Source of the DNA: Strigamia acuminata
Taxonomy: Eukaryota > Arthropoda > Chilopoda > Geophilomorpha > Linotaeniidae
NCBI GenBank assembly: GCA_949358305.1
Contig: OX442315.1
Location: 18,070,427-18,130,426, forward strand
Length of the DNA: 60,000 nucleotides
Direction: 5' to 3'
Shown here: positions 11,234-22,141 of the stretch, in pieces
How the letters are laid out: every line of letters begins with the position of its first letter
Position numbering within the stretch: the stretch's first letter is position 1
Position numbers and translations under genes: made by a program
The notes under the pieces: model-generated
Database searches by the model: none
What the model was told of the DNA's origin: nothing
What the model saw: only the letters and a program-made list of their open reading frames with translations

Positions 11234-12873
11234 TCACACGAGCGGTACGGATATCTTTATTGGCATTGCGGGGAAAGAAGTGTTTGGAGTATTGGGCGAG
11301 GTGGGAGTCAGAGGACTGTAATTCACCAATCCCGCTTGCAACGGATTGGGCCGAATGGGTTGGGGCGAGGCACTAGGCGGGGGAGTGAGCATTGCGTTGG
11401 GAATGCACGTAGAATTTGGAAGACAGAGAGGCATTGAAAGCGAGGATGGGGTGACAACGACATTGTGGCTGCACGTAGGCACACTAGGCGATATGCTCGC
11501 AGTAGACACTTCCGATAAATCTGCATTGGACACTACGACCGCACCATTTCCGTGGTGCACAATCGCATGGCTGCGAAGACCTTTGGACGTTTTGTAATTT
11601 TTCCCACATTGGCACTTAAAGGCTTTCTTCACTCTAAATCGAACAAAAAAGCGCTTCAAAATAAATCGACAATTACATTTTCTCGTAGCCAAACCTCGCA
11701 TCTTTGCGGTGACCATTTTTCGCGTGGTATTTGATTCCGTTTACGTTTTTGTACCGTTTTTTACATCCAGGCACTGGACAGGCAAAAGGTTTTTCTTCGT
11801 TAGAGTTGGTTGGCCTCATCATTCTATGCACAAATCAAAAAAATTATTTTTCTTTAATTAATTATTTTGAAATTACGTCTCAAGTCTCAACCTGCTGCCG
11901 TATCGAAGAATGAATTCCGAACTGAACTCCTCTTGGGTGGTCCAAGAATCATCGCTGTCTTCCGACTCGCTTAGGACTTCGTCGTCATCAAATTCACTTC
12001 CAGTTGGCGTTGTACTTCGGATGGACACAGCTGGGGACAAGGCTCGTTGTTTGCGTTTCAATATGTCCAAGTTTTCTTTTCGTGCAGCATCAGTGAAAAA
12101 TCTAATTTGAATAATAAATTTTTTTTTTTTAAATTAATTAATTAATTCTATTTACTTACCTTAAGATATAACTAAGCGGAAGACAGGATGGCTGCTGGGA
12201 TTCTTGTTTTTCTAATACTCTGGGATCGTAATCTTTAAATAAAAATATTAAATGTCAAAAAATAGAAAAATATTTTGATCGACGTCGCTTCCCTGCATTA
12301 CTTGCAGTTATTTTAAGTCATTATTTAACAATTCTGCCACCAGATTGTTTAGGAAATGTATTGATTCGTTTTTGAAACGTATTTTGCAATTTTTTCAAAC
12401 ATTGCACTTTGAATCGGAGTTTAGTTTATCGCGTTTCGGGAAAAAAACGCGTGCTCTGCCGAGAAGTCACGTGGCGAGCAAAGGGGGCAAAAAAAATTAT
12501 TTTGAAAAAACAAATCTTTAAATTGTTTTGCTTTTTTTAGAAAACGAATCAAAAAAAGAAATAACGATGTTTTTAGGTTTCGATTTAAGTGTTTAAACGG
12601 TAAAAAAAAAATTAATCGAAAAATATCCACAAAACATTAATTCTGCCCATCATCCGGACGACCCAACATGGATGCAACGAGATTAAGTGAAGCAATGTGA
12701 GTCACGTTTTACAAATTTGCATCCAGACGAGCTTCCCATTTACAATTTGCATTGTACAAATAATGCGTTTTACCTAAATGTGTATCTTCTATATGTTGAA
12801 TGAGGTCACCCAAGGTGGGGAATTTTATCCCACAGCCATTGAATTTACAAATGTTGATCAAGAAGACCGCCAT
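11234..12873 (-). CDS. JAZF1: JAZF1 zinc-finger protein orthologue
   Basis: Nuclear C2H2 zinc-finger protein. Vertebrate JAZF1 (TIP27) is a partner of nuclear receptor TR4 and a subunit of the NuA4/TIP60 acetyltransferase complex. Exons are 12774-12873, 12160-12232, 11892-12101, 11695-11823 and 11234-11633, totalling 912 bases (303 residues). Order: finger 1 (CKFNGCGIKFPTLGDLIQHI...H), then YDPRVLEKQESQQPSCLPLS, FFTDAARKEN, the acidic block RSTTPTGSEFDDDEVLSESE with DSDDSWTT, finger 2 (EEKPFACPVPGCKKRYKNVN...H) and finger 3 (KAFKCQCGKNYKTSKGLRSH). The Pro/Ser/Thr-rich tail of about 90 residues is not found in human JAZF1, which ends soon after finger 3. An in-frame ATG at 12918 would add 15 residues; MAVFL at 12873 matches the family start better. 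It is divergent from the ATP synthase gene, suggesting a shared promoter region. Confidence 0.93.
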
Positions 12874-12918
12874 GACCAGCCGCCGATGTCCGCGGCTGGG
12901 TTCGAGAATCTCATTCAT

Positions 12919-13512
12919 GCTGACCGGTCGAAAAATGTATTTACAATTAATATCTCGATTGTTGCACTGTAAACTGATAATGTATGACGTTTCATAAACC
13001 GGTCGCGATATTTTGTTTCGAAAAAAGTAATCTTTAATTTATTGCCATAATGAAATACAAAACAAACCGATAACAGTAAAAAAAAAGAAAGATTCCATTT
13101 TATTTTAGAAATGCAAGAGTAATTAATTACTTATTGCTGCATTAAAATTGTTTTTGCAACGCCACGTTTTAGTTTCAGCCCGAGCTAGTGAGCCGTGGGC
13201 GTCATTTAGCGCATGCGTGGAAAGATAACTCGGCTTCTTCCCTGTTCTTCTTCTTCTTGAGGTATGCATTTTGTCGAGCTAATCCGCTTTCATCTGGTAA
13301 CATCCACTATCGTAACTCTTACAACCTATTAAATTATGGTTGCAGATCCTATTGCAATGATAATTTACCGTTCTTAATGTATAAGTACTGTCTAAAGCAC
13401 AACTAAAATGCACCTCTCCCAAAACCGACCAAAATGGCGGAGTTGCCGACGAAATAATTTCATGAATTTTTCTTTATTTTCAGTCTTTGAAGACCCTTAG
13501 CTAAACCCAAAA
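12919..13512. promoter_or_regulatory. divergent promoter region JAZF1 / ATP synthase c
   Basis: A 590-base gap separates the two start codons, which point away from each other, so both promoters must lie here. A CCAAAATGGCGGAG motif at 13429-13442 resembles the YY1/Pho site (core AAGATGGCGGC) common close to start sites of housekeeping and mitochondrial genes. A pyrimidine-rich AG at about 13480 just before the ATP synthase ATG looks like the acceptor of a 5' UTR intron. Start sites themselves cannot be placed. Confidence 0.45.
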
Positions 13513-14306
13513 ATGTACGCATGCACCAAATTTCTCGCGCCTTCAGTCAGAAGTGCGGTAAGTTTCATAAAACGCTTAAAAAATTATAAAAGACTTAAAA
13601 TGTTAAAGAGCCGAGTGTTTAATTATAAGTCGCGTAGAGGTTATTTTAAGCCTGGACAAGGTCAGTGCTTACAATAGACCTAAGACTATATTTTTTTTTG
13701 TCTAAAGGAAATTGCTAATATTAATATTTTAATTTTATTTCCAGATTCTGTCTGGAACAAAAGCATACATCAGACCATTAAGCACCTTGAATTACAACAC
13801 CGTTGAAGATGTATAATTTATATTTTATTTTGTAAAAATTGATATTTACACACTTTTTCACTTTACAGGTTAAACAGAAAAGCTTGGTTTCTGCATCGAG
13901 TCCAATTCTGACTATGGTAAATTTAAATAACGATGAAAAACGGACAATTTTCTAAATTAAAATATTCAACAGATGCCACGAAACTTTCACACAAGCGTCG
14001 TTCAGAGAGATATTGATTCTGCGGCCAAATTTATTGGTGCTGGAGCTGCAACCGTCGGCGTGGCTGGTTCAGGTACGAGTATTTACTGGATTTAAAATTT
14101 AAAAAATCATTTTAGTAATGAAAACGATGATTTGATTGTCAGGTGCCGGAATTGGAAGCGTGTTTGGTAGCTTGATCATTGGTTACGCTCGTAATCCGTC
14201 TCTGAAACAGCAATTATTTTCCTATGCCATTTTGGGTTTTGCCCTATCTGAGGCCATGGGTCTCTTTTGCTTGATGATGGCGTTTTTGTTACTCTTTGCC
14301 TTCTAA
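13513..14306 (+). CDS. ATPsynC: mitochondrial ATP synthase lipid-binding protein (subunit c)
   Basis: Subunit c of the Fo rotor ring in the mitochondrial inner membrane, carrying the proton-binding carboxylate. Five exons: 13513-13557, 13745-13810, 13869-13916, 13973-14072 and 14143-14306 (423 bases, 140 residues). Residues 1 to about 65 are a mitochondrial targeting presequence with Arg, Lys and Ser and no acidic cluster ([15 protein letters not shown]...). The mature hairpin starts near [20 protein letters not shown] and continues with the glycine-rich helix [20 protein letters not shown], the polar loop RNPSLKQQ, and helix 2 [20 protein letters not shown] with the essential Glu in ALSEAMG. 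It ends LLFAF. Sequence and length fit ATP5MC/ATPsynC closely. The presequence is spread over four small exons. Confidence 0.96.
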
Positions 14307-14309
14307 GCC

Positions 14310-15970
14310 AAATAATTATAACAATCATAAACGTGTGAGCTGTTCGGTCTTCACTTCAAATCTGGATCATTTAGAAATAGTTGGTTTATTTTTTTGTTTT
14401 CTTTCTGTGGAATTTGTTTTTTCTTTTTATTTTTTCACACCTAATTCAAAAATAATTTCATTCCATCTTTTGATGACACTTAACCTATAAAACGATCCAG
14501 ATTTGGGGTGAATTTTTAAGCTCTTAGTGTACTAAACAATTGGGATTATGCCGAGATTCGGAATAAAATAATTCATTAGGTTTGAGTGGAGAAAAGTTCT
14601 AGAATATGAAAAGAAATACTGCCAATGTTCTTGAAATAGATTTAAAGCCACTCCACACTGTACGATAGTAGATGTGAATAAAAATCCTTAAACGAAAAGA
14701 ATCTATTCATTAGCTTTTTGTAATTTCATTTTCAAGTTGAGAATATTTTAAATTTACAAAATTTCTTGGAAGTTTACAAAGTCAATTACACATTTTTAGT
14801 TAAAATTTATACTAATGTCGCCATGAAAACTTTTGAAGATGTAAGCGAACAGAAACCTTTACTCGTGAAAATTGTGTCAACACACAAGACAAATATGGTA
14901 GAACACAGACCAGACTTGTTCCAACTGCTTATATAATTATTTTTTTTAGTTTAAAAAACAATGTGCTCTCATGAACTGAATACATTGGAAGTTTGGACAA
15001 ATTGTTGATTTCAACAGATAGTATGAATTAAATTTTTATTTTACATAATATTACAAAATAAACAAAAATATTTTAATTAATTTCATTTGTCACGATCCAC
15101 TTACCGATTTATGTTTGTTAATTTACCTTTTGACTAGTGTTAATTGTTCAGTTTGTTTTAATTGGTTCCTCTAAGTTTTTTTTACCTGTTTACTCTTAAT
15201 TATGTGCATATACTCATGCATATGAGTTATCCTGACTCAATTCTAATTAATATTCACAGCCCTGATCCTTTTCCGACTCGGGCTTCATTTGCATTGCAAC
15301 GTGTGATTGGTTTAGCAGATCTGGATCAGTCTTCCGGTTGGGCCTGAAATGCATAAGAACCTATTCCGGGCCCTGATTTATTCTCTGTGGACTAAGAGTT
15401 CAGTGGCCATTGTCTAAAACCGTATCAAAAACCTAAGATACTATGGTCATCTTCATAGCTTTGAGTTCGTCTTATCTATACATGTGTAATTAGTCAAATT
15501 TATAATTTTACGGCAAATGACACAGGCTAAACAAATGTTGATTTGTCCTCGCCATCCTAGTAAAAGCGGTATTGTCCCTCAAAATTACACGCTAAAAAAA
15601 TTTATTTTTGTGGCCCGGGCACCCCGAAGCTTGCAGCACCCATGTTTTCTGAACATCCGAAACAAAGTAACGAGTATAAGATGAAAAGATGCATGCGGAG
15701 CAATTTTATCACAGCTCCGATAGATGGCAGCAGTTTATTATGTGAAGCGCGGGAAATTTAATTTCCACATTCAACTATTTCTTTCTACAGAAAACAGACA
15801 CGTAGTACATAAAAAGTTAATTTTTATTTCTGCGAATGAATTTTTTTTTCAAAGACAACACAACATGCAAATCTTTTTTTTTTTTGTATATTTCAAATCA
15901 TACAGAATCCAAACATTTATAGTAACAGCTCTAAATGTTTATAATAAAAATTTCTTCAATCGATGAAGCG
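14310..15970. other. spacer between ATP synthase c and the small Gly-rich gene
   Basis: Contains the 3' UTR of the ATP synthase gene and AT-rich spacer. No open frame with recognisable or well-composed protein, no tRNA-like cloverleaf and no clear repeat was seen. Confidence 0.5.
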
Positions 15971-15971
15971 T

Positions 15972-16343
15972 CTAACCGTGTTTGCCTTTTCCACCACCAC
16001 CGTAGCTCTTTCCACCTCCGTGGCCGCCTCCATGACCGCCTCCACGAGAGTGTCCGCCGCCATAACCTCCACCGTGACTGCGTCCACCTCCATAACCGCC
16101 TCCCTTTTTAGCGCATTCTACAGTGTAGAAGCTCGTAACGCACGTCAACACGAGAGCAATAAGGATCTGAAAAGGACATCAAAGTTGCACTAAACTTTCA
16201 AAAAACAAATCGAAATAATGAAATTGAATTAAAATCAGTTTAAAAATACAATAATATTTCTCCTACCGTATTAAACCTTAGAATGAACGCACAATTATTT
16301 CAAGAGTAAATTTAAGACTTACCAGTGTAGTTGGACGGAACAT
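15972..16343 (-). CDS. small secreted Gly/His-rich peptide
   Basis: Two exons: 16323-16343 (seven codons, MFRPTTL) and 15972-16166 (TAG stop), giving 71 residues. The intron is phase 0 with a GTAAG donor. The signal peptide spans the junction (MFRPTTL-ILIALVLTCVTSFYTVECA). The mature peptide of about 45 residues consists of GGGYGGG, HGGG and GGGHGGG units and ends in KGKHG. Such peptides occur among arthropod cuticular, glue or antimicrobial Gly/His-rich proteins; the true role is unknown. A TATATAAAG at 16376-16384 lies at a plausible distance upstream of the ATG. The gene layout (micro exon 1 plus signal core at the start of exon 2) matches the two large genes at 51.5 and 56.8 kb. Confidence 0.8.
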
Positions 16344-16375
16344 GGTTGCGACTGAAAAGTTGGTTTAACCTGGAG

Positions 16376-16384
16376 CTTTATATA
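16376..16384 (-). promoter_or_regulatory. TATA box of the Gly/His-rich peptide gene
   Basis: TATATAAAG on the minus strand, 33 bases upstream of the ATG. Transcription would start very near the ATG, so a short leader is expected. Confidence 0.65.
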
Positions 16385-16389
16385 GTCCA

Positions 16390-17460
16390 CGATTTGCAAT
16401 TATTCGTAAGACGGAAGAGGGAGTTGATCTTTCCCAAGCCAAGGTCGGCGCGTGCGCAATGAACAATCGCACGTTTCGCTTTCGGCTTTATCTTATCCCT
16501 CTCCTTGACTCGATTTCTCTACCTCAAAATCTTTTAGTTGCTGCATATAGTCTTGTGAAATTTTGAGCTCCCATCCACGACTCGTCCTTTAGAAAAGAGG
16601 TTACCACAAAATATTGAAAATAATTCACGGTTTAAGGCCGGACCTTGGCTATTTTGTATTCATCATATAGCCTTCACTCTAAAAAATAAATAAATAAATA
16701 AATAATAAATAATAAAATCGCAGTCTTTTTGTGACTTTCTAATTTTATCGTGCTAATTAATTAAAGATTTCATACCTTTAATATTAAGTTGACCCTGTTT
16801 TACTATTTAGGGTAACAAAGGGTTAATGTGACAAAGCGATTACAATCTAGAAAAATTTTGGCCTCTTTCTCTCTGTAAGTGATTTGATATAGGTGGAGTT
16901 TTTATTTATTTATTTATTTATACAAACAGCCATTCTAACTTCTTGCGAGTTTGTAATTTTAATCTCTTAAGCTTTTCTTTCATGTTTTTCATTTTTTTTT
17001 CATTGAATTTCAATTTAAGGTCGACTACTTCAGGAAGATACCATCAAACTTTTTCTTTCTTCTTGGATGTCACTTAAATCATTTTTTTGACATTTTAAAT
17101 TTGAGGTTTCTTGTAGAGAGATTATAAATTTTTTAAGGTCATATTAATTACATCTTAAGTGTATATATTTTTGCAGAAATCTTTTTTCTGTGTGGGAAAA
17201 GTATCAATAAACTTAGAAAGTGAATTGAGGACATATGGGTGTACATGAGCAATTATACTCGCAGCTGCTTGAGGTTCCGATGATTCATGCCATTATTAAT
17301 TTTAATTCTTTATTTTTATGTTCATGTTTGCAATGCCTATAATGACAATCATTAAGCGAGACTAGAAACCTAATGTCATTTTTCTGTGTTGATGAGAATT
17401 GTTTGGCCTCGATCAAAATTTCACACTTTAATTTTTTTGTTCAAGTGTCCACCATCAGTT
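16390..17460. other. AT-rich spacer
   Basis: No gene supported. Short AAAT and ATTT simple repeats occur near 16680 and 16905. Confidence 0.5.
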
Positions 17461-17468
17461 ATTTGTTA
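17461..17468. repeat. target-site duplication ATTTGTTA, left of copy 1
   Basis: The matching copy ATTTGTTA is not at the other end of this transposon. It lies at 49032-49039, right of copy 2. See the exchanged-duplication finding. Confidence 0.8.
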
Positions 17469-18505
17469 CGGAGTGGTTAAACCCACAGAAATTCTGTGGA
17501 AATAACCACGTGTTATTTCCACAGAATTTCTGTGGAATTAACACGTGGTTATTTCCACAGAATTTCTGTGTAAATGCCGAGTATCTGTATGTTATTTCCA
17601 CAGAAATTCTATAGAGATGATGAAAAAATTAAAAAAACTTTTATTTACAGTGTAAGCTCTGTAAACCGGACATAGCACCGTCCGGATAGCTGTGTGGACC
17701 GGACAGTTTGGAGGTCCTGATTTGGTCCCAACCTATACCCAGCAATACTAAATCCCCTCTCCCATCCAGACAGCCTTTTAGTTCGGACAACTTTCTGGGA
17801 CCAGTCCCCTGTCCGGTCTACGGAGCTTACACTGTAATGAATTTAATACATTAAGAAATATATCATTGACAAATGCCGTAGCTTTGGCTGCGTAGCACCT
17901 AAAGGATCTGCATACGTGCAGAGCACAACATCCAATAGGGATGTGGTATTGTGAATATCGGTGCAAGAAACCAGTGCCACTAATTGAATTATAATAGCGT
18001 ACTTTGCAGATTATCAGTTTAAAATAATTAAAATAAAAGTTTCTAAAAATTTAACTCTTAATAAATAGATAAAAGTAATTATATTTATTCGGAATTTACA
18101 TAGGCTTTTTGTGGAAATTACAGATATTTCCACAGAAATACCCATGTAAATTCCACAGAAAATCTGCACGTATGCAGATCGTGTAGGTGCTATCTATTAA
18201 ATTCGTTAAATAATTTTTTTTTTTTTTTTTTAATTTTTACATAATCTCTCTAGAATTTCTGTGGAAATAACACACAGATATTTCCACAGAAATTCTGTGG
18301 AAATAATACACAGAAATTCTGTGGAAATAACACAGATATTTCCACAGAAATTCTGTAGAAATAACACACAGAAATTCTGTGGATATAACACACAGATATT
18401 TCCACAGAAATTCTGTGGAAATAACACGTGGTTAATTCCCCAGAAATTCTGTGGAAATAACATGTGGTTATTTCCACAGAATTTCTGTGGAATTAACGCT
18501 TGCCT
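17469..18505. mobile_element. 1.04-kb palindrome-rich hAT-like element, copy 1
   Basis: A 1037-base element nearly identical to 47993-49031. The ends are imperfect inverted repeats: inward from the left CGGAGTGGTTAAACCCACAG and from the right AGGCAAGCGTTAATTCCACA, both running into CCACAGAAATTCTGTGG. That near-palindrome, or half of it, recurs at least four times in the left arm and about nine times in the right arm, so each end can fold into many hairpins. The 8-base duplications suggest a hAT-type mechanism. A 187-base TA-flanked MITE is nested inside. Open frames rich in FPQNFCGN come from the repeats. There is no transposase. Confidence 0.85.
17648..17834. mobile_element. nested Tc1/mariner- or pogo-like MITE (copy 1)
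   Basis: 187 bases beginning CAGTGTAAGCTCTGTAAACC and ending in its imperfect reverse complement (..GGAGCTTACACTG), flanked by TA on both sides. The same insertion at the same place is in the other copy, so it entered before the 1.04-kb element was copied. Confidence 0.75.
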
Positions 18506-18513
18506 AAAATAAA
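18506..18513. repeat. target-site duplication AAAATAAA, right of copy 1
   Basis: This 8-base sequence also lies directly left of transposon copy 2 at 47985-47992. On the coding strand it is TTTATTTT within the dystroglycan codons L-Y-F. Only one copy is present in the intact exon, which supports its being the insertion duplication. Confidence 0.8.
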
Positions 18514-18739
18514 GCCAGGTTGGTAAAACCGAGTGCCCGGCAGTTGCAACCTGTAAAAAAAAACAATATAAAATTTAATAAACCACCGCTATTTTTTTAT
18601 TTATTGATTTTTTTTAAAAAAATAAAAATGATTCCACTCGCCTGATACTTGATTACATGTCCGCGAAACGCGTCACTGGGAATATGATACTGAAATAGCT
18701 GTCCTACAGTGGCATCGTGCAAAACTTGTTGAAACTCAA
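18506..18739 (-). CDS. DAG1: dystroglycan, 5' exon and first part of the split exon
   Basis: Two minus-strand coding blocks of dystroglycan. Exon 18642-18739 encodes HDATVGQLFQYHIPSDAFRG followed by HVIKYQ, the start of the N-terminal cadherin-like domain of alpha-dystroglycan (human counterpart GTAVVGRSFRVTIPTD). It ends CAG|gcgagt, a GC donor. After a 91-base intron the next exon starts at 18550 (GTTGCAACTGCC...) and encodes VATAGHSVLPTWLYF, matching human VSAAGKEALPSWLHW. Translation then runs into the 1.04-kb transposon at 18506. The rest of this exon (KPSTSILEGVPLEDDVGQNY...) lies at 47900-47992, on the wrong side. Exons for the signal peptide and extreme N-terminus were not found. The acceptor of the first exon lies within the first unit of the 62-base array. 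Confidence 0.88.
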
Positions 18740-19340
18740 CTGCAAATTCATAAAATGCATCCCCATTTATCGCCCACCGTGCGAAACTTGTTGAAACTCA
18801 ATTGCAAATTCATAAAATGCATCCGAATTTATCGGTCATCGTGCAAAACTTGTTGAAACTCAACTGCAAATTCATAAAATGCATCCCCATTTATCGCCCA
18901 CCGTGCGAAACTTGTTGAAACTCAATTGCAAATTCATAAAATGCATCCGAATTTATCGCCCACCGTGCAAAACTTGTTGAAACTCAACTGCAAATTCATA
19001 AAATGCATCCGAATTTATCGCCCACCGTGCAAAACTTGTTGAAACTCAACTGCAAATTCATAAAATGCATCCGAATTTATCGCCCACCGTGCAAAACTTG
19101 TTGAAACTCAACTGCAAATTCATAAAATGCATTCGAATTTATCGCCCACCGTGCAAAACTTGTTGAAACTCAACTGCAAATTCATAAAATGCATCCGAAT
19201 TTATCAGCCAAGTTGCAAAACTTGTTGAAACTCAACTGCAAATTCATAAAATGCATCCGAATTTATCAGCCAAGTTGCAAAACTTGTTGAAACTCAACTG
19301 CAAATTTATAAAATGCATCCGAATTTAACGGCCATACGGT
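18711..19340. repeat. 62-base tandem array, homogeneous part
   Basis: About ten units of roughly 62 bases. Each contains AAACTTGTTGAAACTCAACT, then GCAAATTCATAAAATGCATC, then CGAATTTATCGCCCACCGTG or a close variant. The first unit overlaps the first base positions of the dystroglycan exon at 18642-18739. In the minus sense every unit contains ATGAATTTGCAG|TTGAG, the splice acceptor used by that exon. 62 is not a multiple of three, so the array does not encode repeats. Confidence 0.9.
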
Positions 19341-20400
19341 ACAGAACAAGCTTCAATTCATAAAATAAATCCAAAAAGCATCCGAATTTATCGCCTACCG
19401 TGCTAAACTTGTTGGAACTTCACTGCAAATCCACAAAACACATCCGAATTTATCGCCTATCTTACAAAACTACACTGCAAATTCGCAAAACACATCCGAT
19501 TTTATCGCCTACCGTACAAAACTTCACTGCAAATCCACAAAACACATCCGAATTTATCGCCTGCAGTGCAAAACTGATTGAAACTAAACAACAAAGTCTA
19601 AAAACGCATTCGATTTTATCGCACACGATGAAAACTAGCTTCCATCCGTACAATAAATCCAAAAGAGCATCCGAATTAATCGCACACCATGCAAAACTAC
19701 ACTACAAAATCACAAAAAACAAATTAATTTATTGTCTATTGTGCTAAACCTAACCTAACCTATCCTTAATCTAACCTAACTTATCCTTAACCTAACCTAT
19801 TCTTAACCTAACCTATCCTTAACCTAACCTATCCCTAACCTAACCTATCCTCATTTCCGACACTTTTGAGTGTCATTTTCGGACTCAGTAGGCTTTATTT
19901 TGTATGTAACCAAACTTTGGGCCCATTCCGAAGGGGGCCATATTCTAAAGTAACCCCGAAACGAAACAGCAAAACTAATAAATGTATCCGAATTTATCGC
20001 CTACCATGCTAAACTTTACTGCAATATCACAAAACACATACGAAGTTATCGCCCACCGTGCAAAACTTGCTGAAACTACTCAGTAAAACCAAAAAACGCA
20101 TCCGAATCCGAATTTATCGCTCACGCCCAAACACAAGTTGAAATTGCTCCGAATACCTAAAAAACACATCCTATGTGCTACTGAACTGCGAGTCAAATAG
20201 ACGACTAAAACATATCCGAATTCATCGCCCAGCGTGCAAAACTTGTTGAAACTATACTGTGCAAATCCAATAAACGTATCCGAATTTATCGCTCATGATC
20301 CAAACTGGCTTCAATCTGTACAATAAATCCAAAAAACATATTCAATTTATAGCAGGTGTGCAAAACCTGTTGAAACCGAGCATTGATATAACAATACCGT
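19340..20400. repeat. decayed 62-base-type array with CCTAA insert
   Basis: Diverged units of the preceding array (CATCCGAATTTATCGCCTAC, AAAACTTCACTGCAAATCCA and similar) continue with variable spacing to about 20400. They are interrupted by a run of CTAACCTAACCTATCCTTAA units at 19747-19855 and a short non-repeat stretch. Confidence 0.75.
19747..19855. repeat. degenerate CCTAA tandem repeat
   Basis: About 110 bases of CCTAACCTAACCTATCCTTAA-type units, the complement of TTAGG with a longer 20-21 base period imposed. Interstitial. Confidence 0.85.
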
Positions 20401-21650
20401 ATTGCATTGCTTTCATGGGCGATAAATCGGGTTTTTTCCAAAGCATAATCACCACTCACAAGCTCACAAGTCAGAGGAATTTCAACTCCTAATTAATAGC
20501 AACTTGAAAACATAGATGGCGCCACTGTTTTCCAACCGCAAACTGTCTCTGCTCGCTCCTGCCATCTAGAGACGACTGAGCGAAATAATACCGCATTGAA
20601 TACCGCCCAAAAATTGCTTATCATCAAACACAGGCGATTTACGAAAAACAATGTTTTCGTTTTTACTCGCCGAGAGATTAAGGACAATTTTTAGAACGAT
20701 GTTTGAACATTTGGAGCAACTCATTTGAGATTTTATTTTAACTGTATTCAAATTTTTTGTAAATTAAATTTTTGCTCTATTCTCTCGATTTTTGGTTTCG
20801 CCAGCTTGTGTGTTGCGGAATATTTGTACAAATTGTTTGTGTATTCTTCAATTATTATTGAAATATTTTTTGTTCAAAATTAATAAAAGCAAAATCAAAA
20901 TAAACTCGTTATGTTTATATTTTATTCAGCTCTTTAAGCATTTCCATCTTCTTTTTAAAAAATTCTTTGCTTCTTCCCCGCTCTTTTCTTCTGTTTTGTG
21001 AACATGAATTCAACCACGAACATTGTGTTCGTGATTCAATGATCCCGATTCAAATACATTTATTTCACTTCTATGACAGCAATTTATTCAAAAACATTTA
21101 ATTAACCATCAATTTTTAATTTAGCTTTAATCTAAAATTACCCATTGCAGAACTCCACCTTTTATTTTAATGTTGTTCTTTTTTGTTGCTTTTATTTTGT
21201 TATTCTTTTTTGTTGCTATTATTTTGTTATTCTTTTTTGTTGCTTTTATTTTGTTATTCATTTTTCTTGTTCTTATTTTGTTATTTTTCATCATCCTTTT
21301 GTTTTACACATATTTTTGCAAACTGTGGTACAATTTTCTCTAGAATTTTTAAACGAAAATTACACAATCTCAAAACAAGTAAAATATAACAAATAAAATA
21401 AAAAACAGCAAATGCTTCATTGATGACGACATCCGATGCTTCATTGATGACGACATCCACTGCTTCATTGACTGCTTCATTGATGACGACATCCACTGCT
21501 TCATTGACTGCTTCATTGACGACCCTAAATTCCACAAGAACAAAATAAAATAAAATTAAATTAAATTAATAATCAACAATAAAACATTAATTTAAATAAA
21601 TTACCTGTAAAAATCTGCGTAGTGGTAAAATCCTTTTTCCTTCCATTACT
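20400..21650. other. spacer before the main satellite
   Basis: No gene is supported. It includes the motif GATGGCGCCACTG at about 20516, TTTTGTTATTC-type short repeats at 21180-21290 and the 21412-21525 minisatellite. The sequence at 21575-21650 is the right part of the satellite spacer also found at 23860, 26280 and 28300. Confidence 0.5.
21412..21525. repeat. short minisatellite GCTTCATTGATGACGACATC
   Basis: Units of GCTTCATTGA, TGACGACATC and CACT repeat about six times. The minus-strand frame VNEAVDVVINEA is a product of the repeat. Confidence 0.8.
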
Positions 21651-22141
21651 TCCATTTGGATTTACTTCCCATTACTTCCATTTGGGTTTACTTCCCATTA
21701 CTTCCATTTGGGTTTACTTCCCATTACTTCCATTTGGGTTTACTTCCCATTACTTCCATTTGGGTTTACTTCCCATTACTTCCATTTGGGTTTACTTCCC
21801 ATTACTTCCATTTGAGTTTACTTCCCATTACTTCCATTTGGGTTTACTTCCCATTACTTCCATTTGGGTTTACTTCCCATTACTTCCATTTGGGTTTACT
21901 TCCCATTACTTCCATTTGGGTTTACTTCCCATTACTTCCATTTGGGTTTACTTCCCATTACTTCCATTACTTCCATTTGGATTTACTTCCCATTACTTCC
22001 ATTTGGGTTTACTTCCCATTACTTCCATTTGGGTTTACTTCCCATTACTTCCATTTGGGTTTACTTCCCATTACTTCCATTTGGATTTACTTCCCATTAC
22101 TTACATTTGGGTTTACTTCCCATTACTTCCATTTGGGTTTA

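Noticed and set aside
18230-18512. Frames rich in FPQNFCGN in the 1.04-kb elements as a gene
   Set aside because: Generated by the CCACAGAAATTCTGTGG palindromes; present in both orientations and in several frames. The in-frame link to dystroglycan is reported separately.
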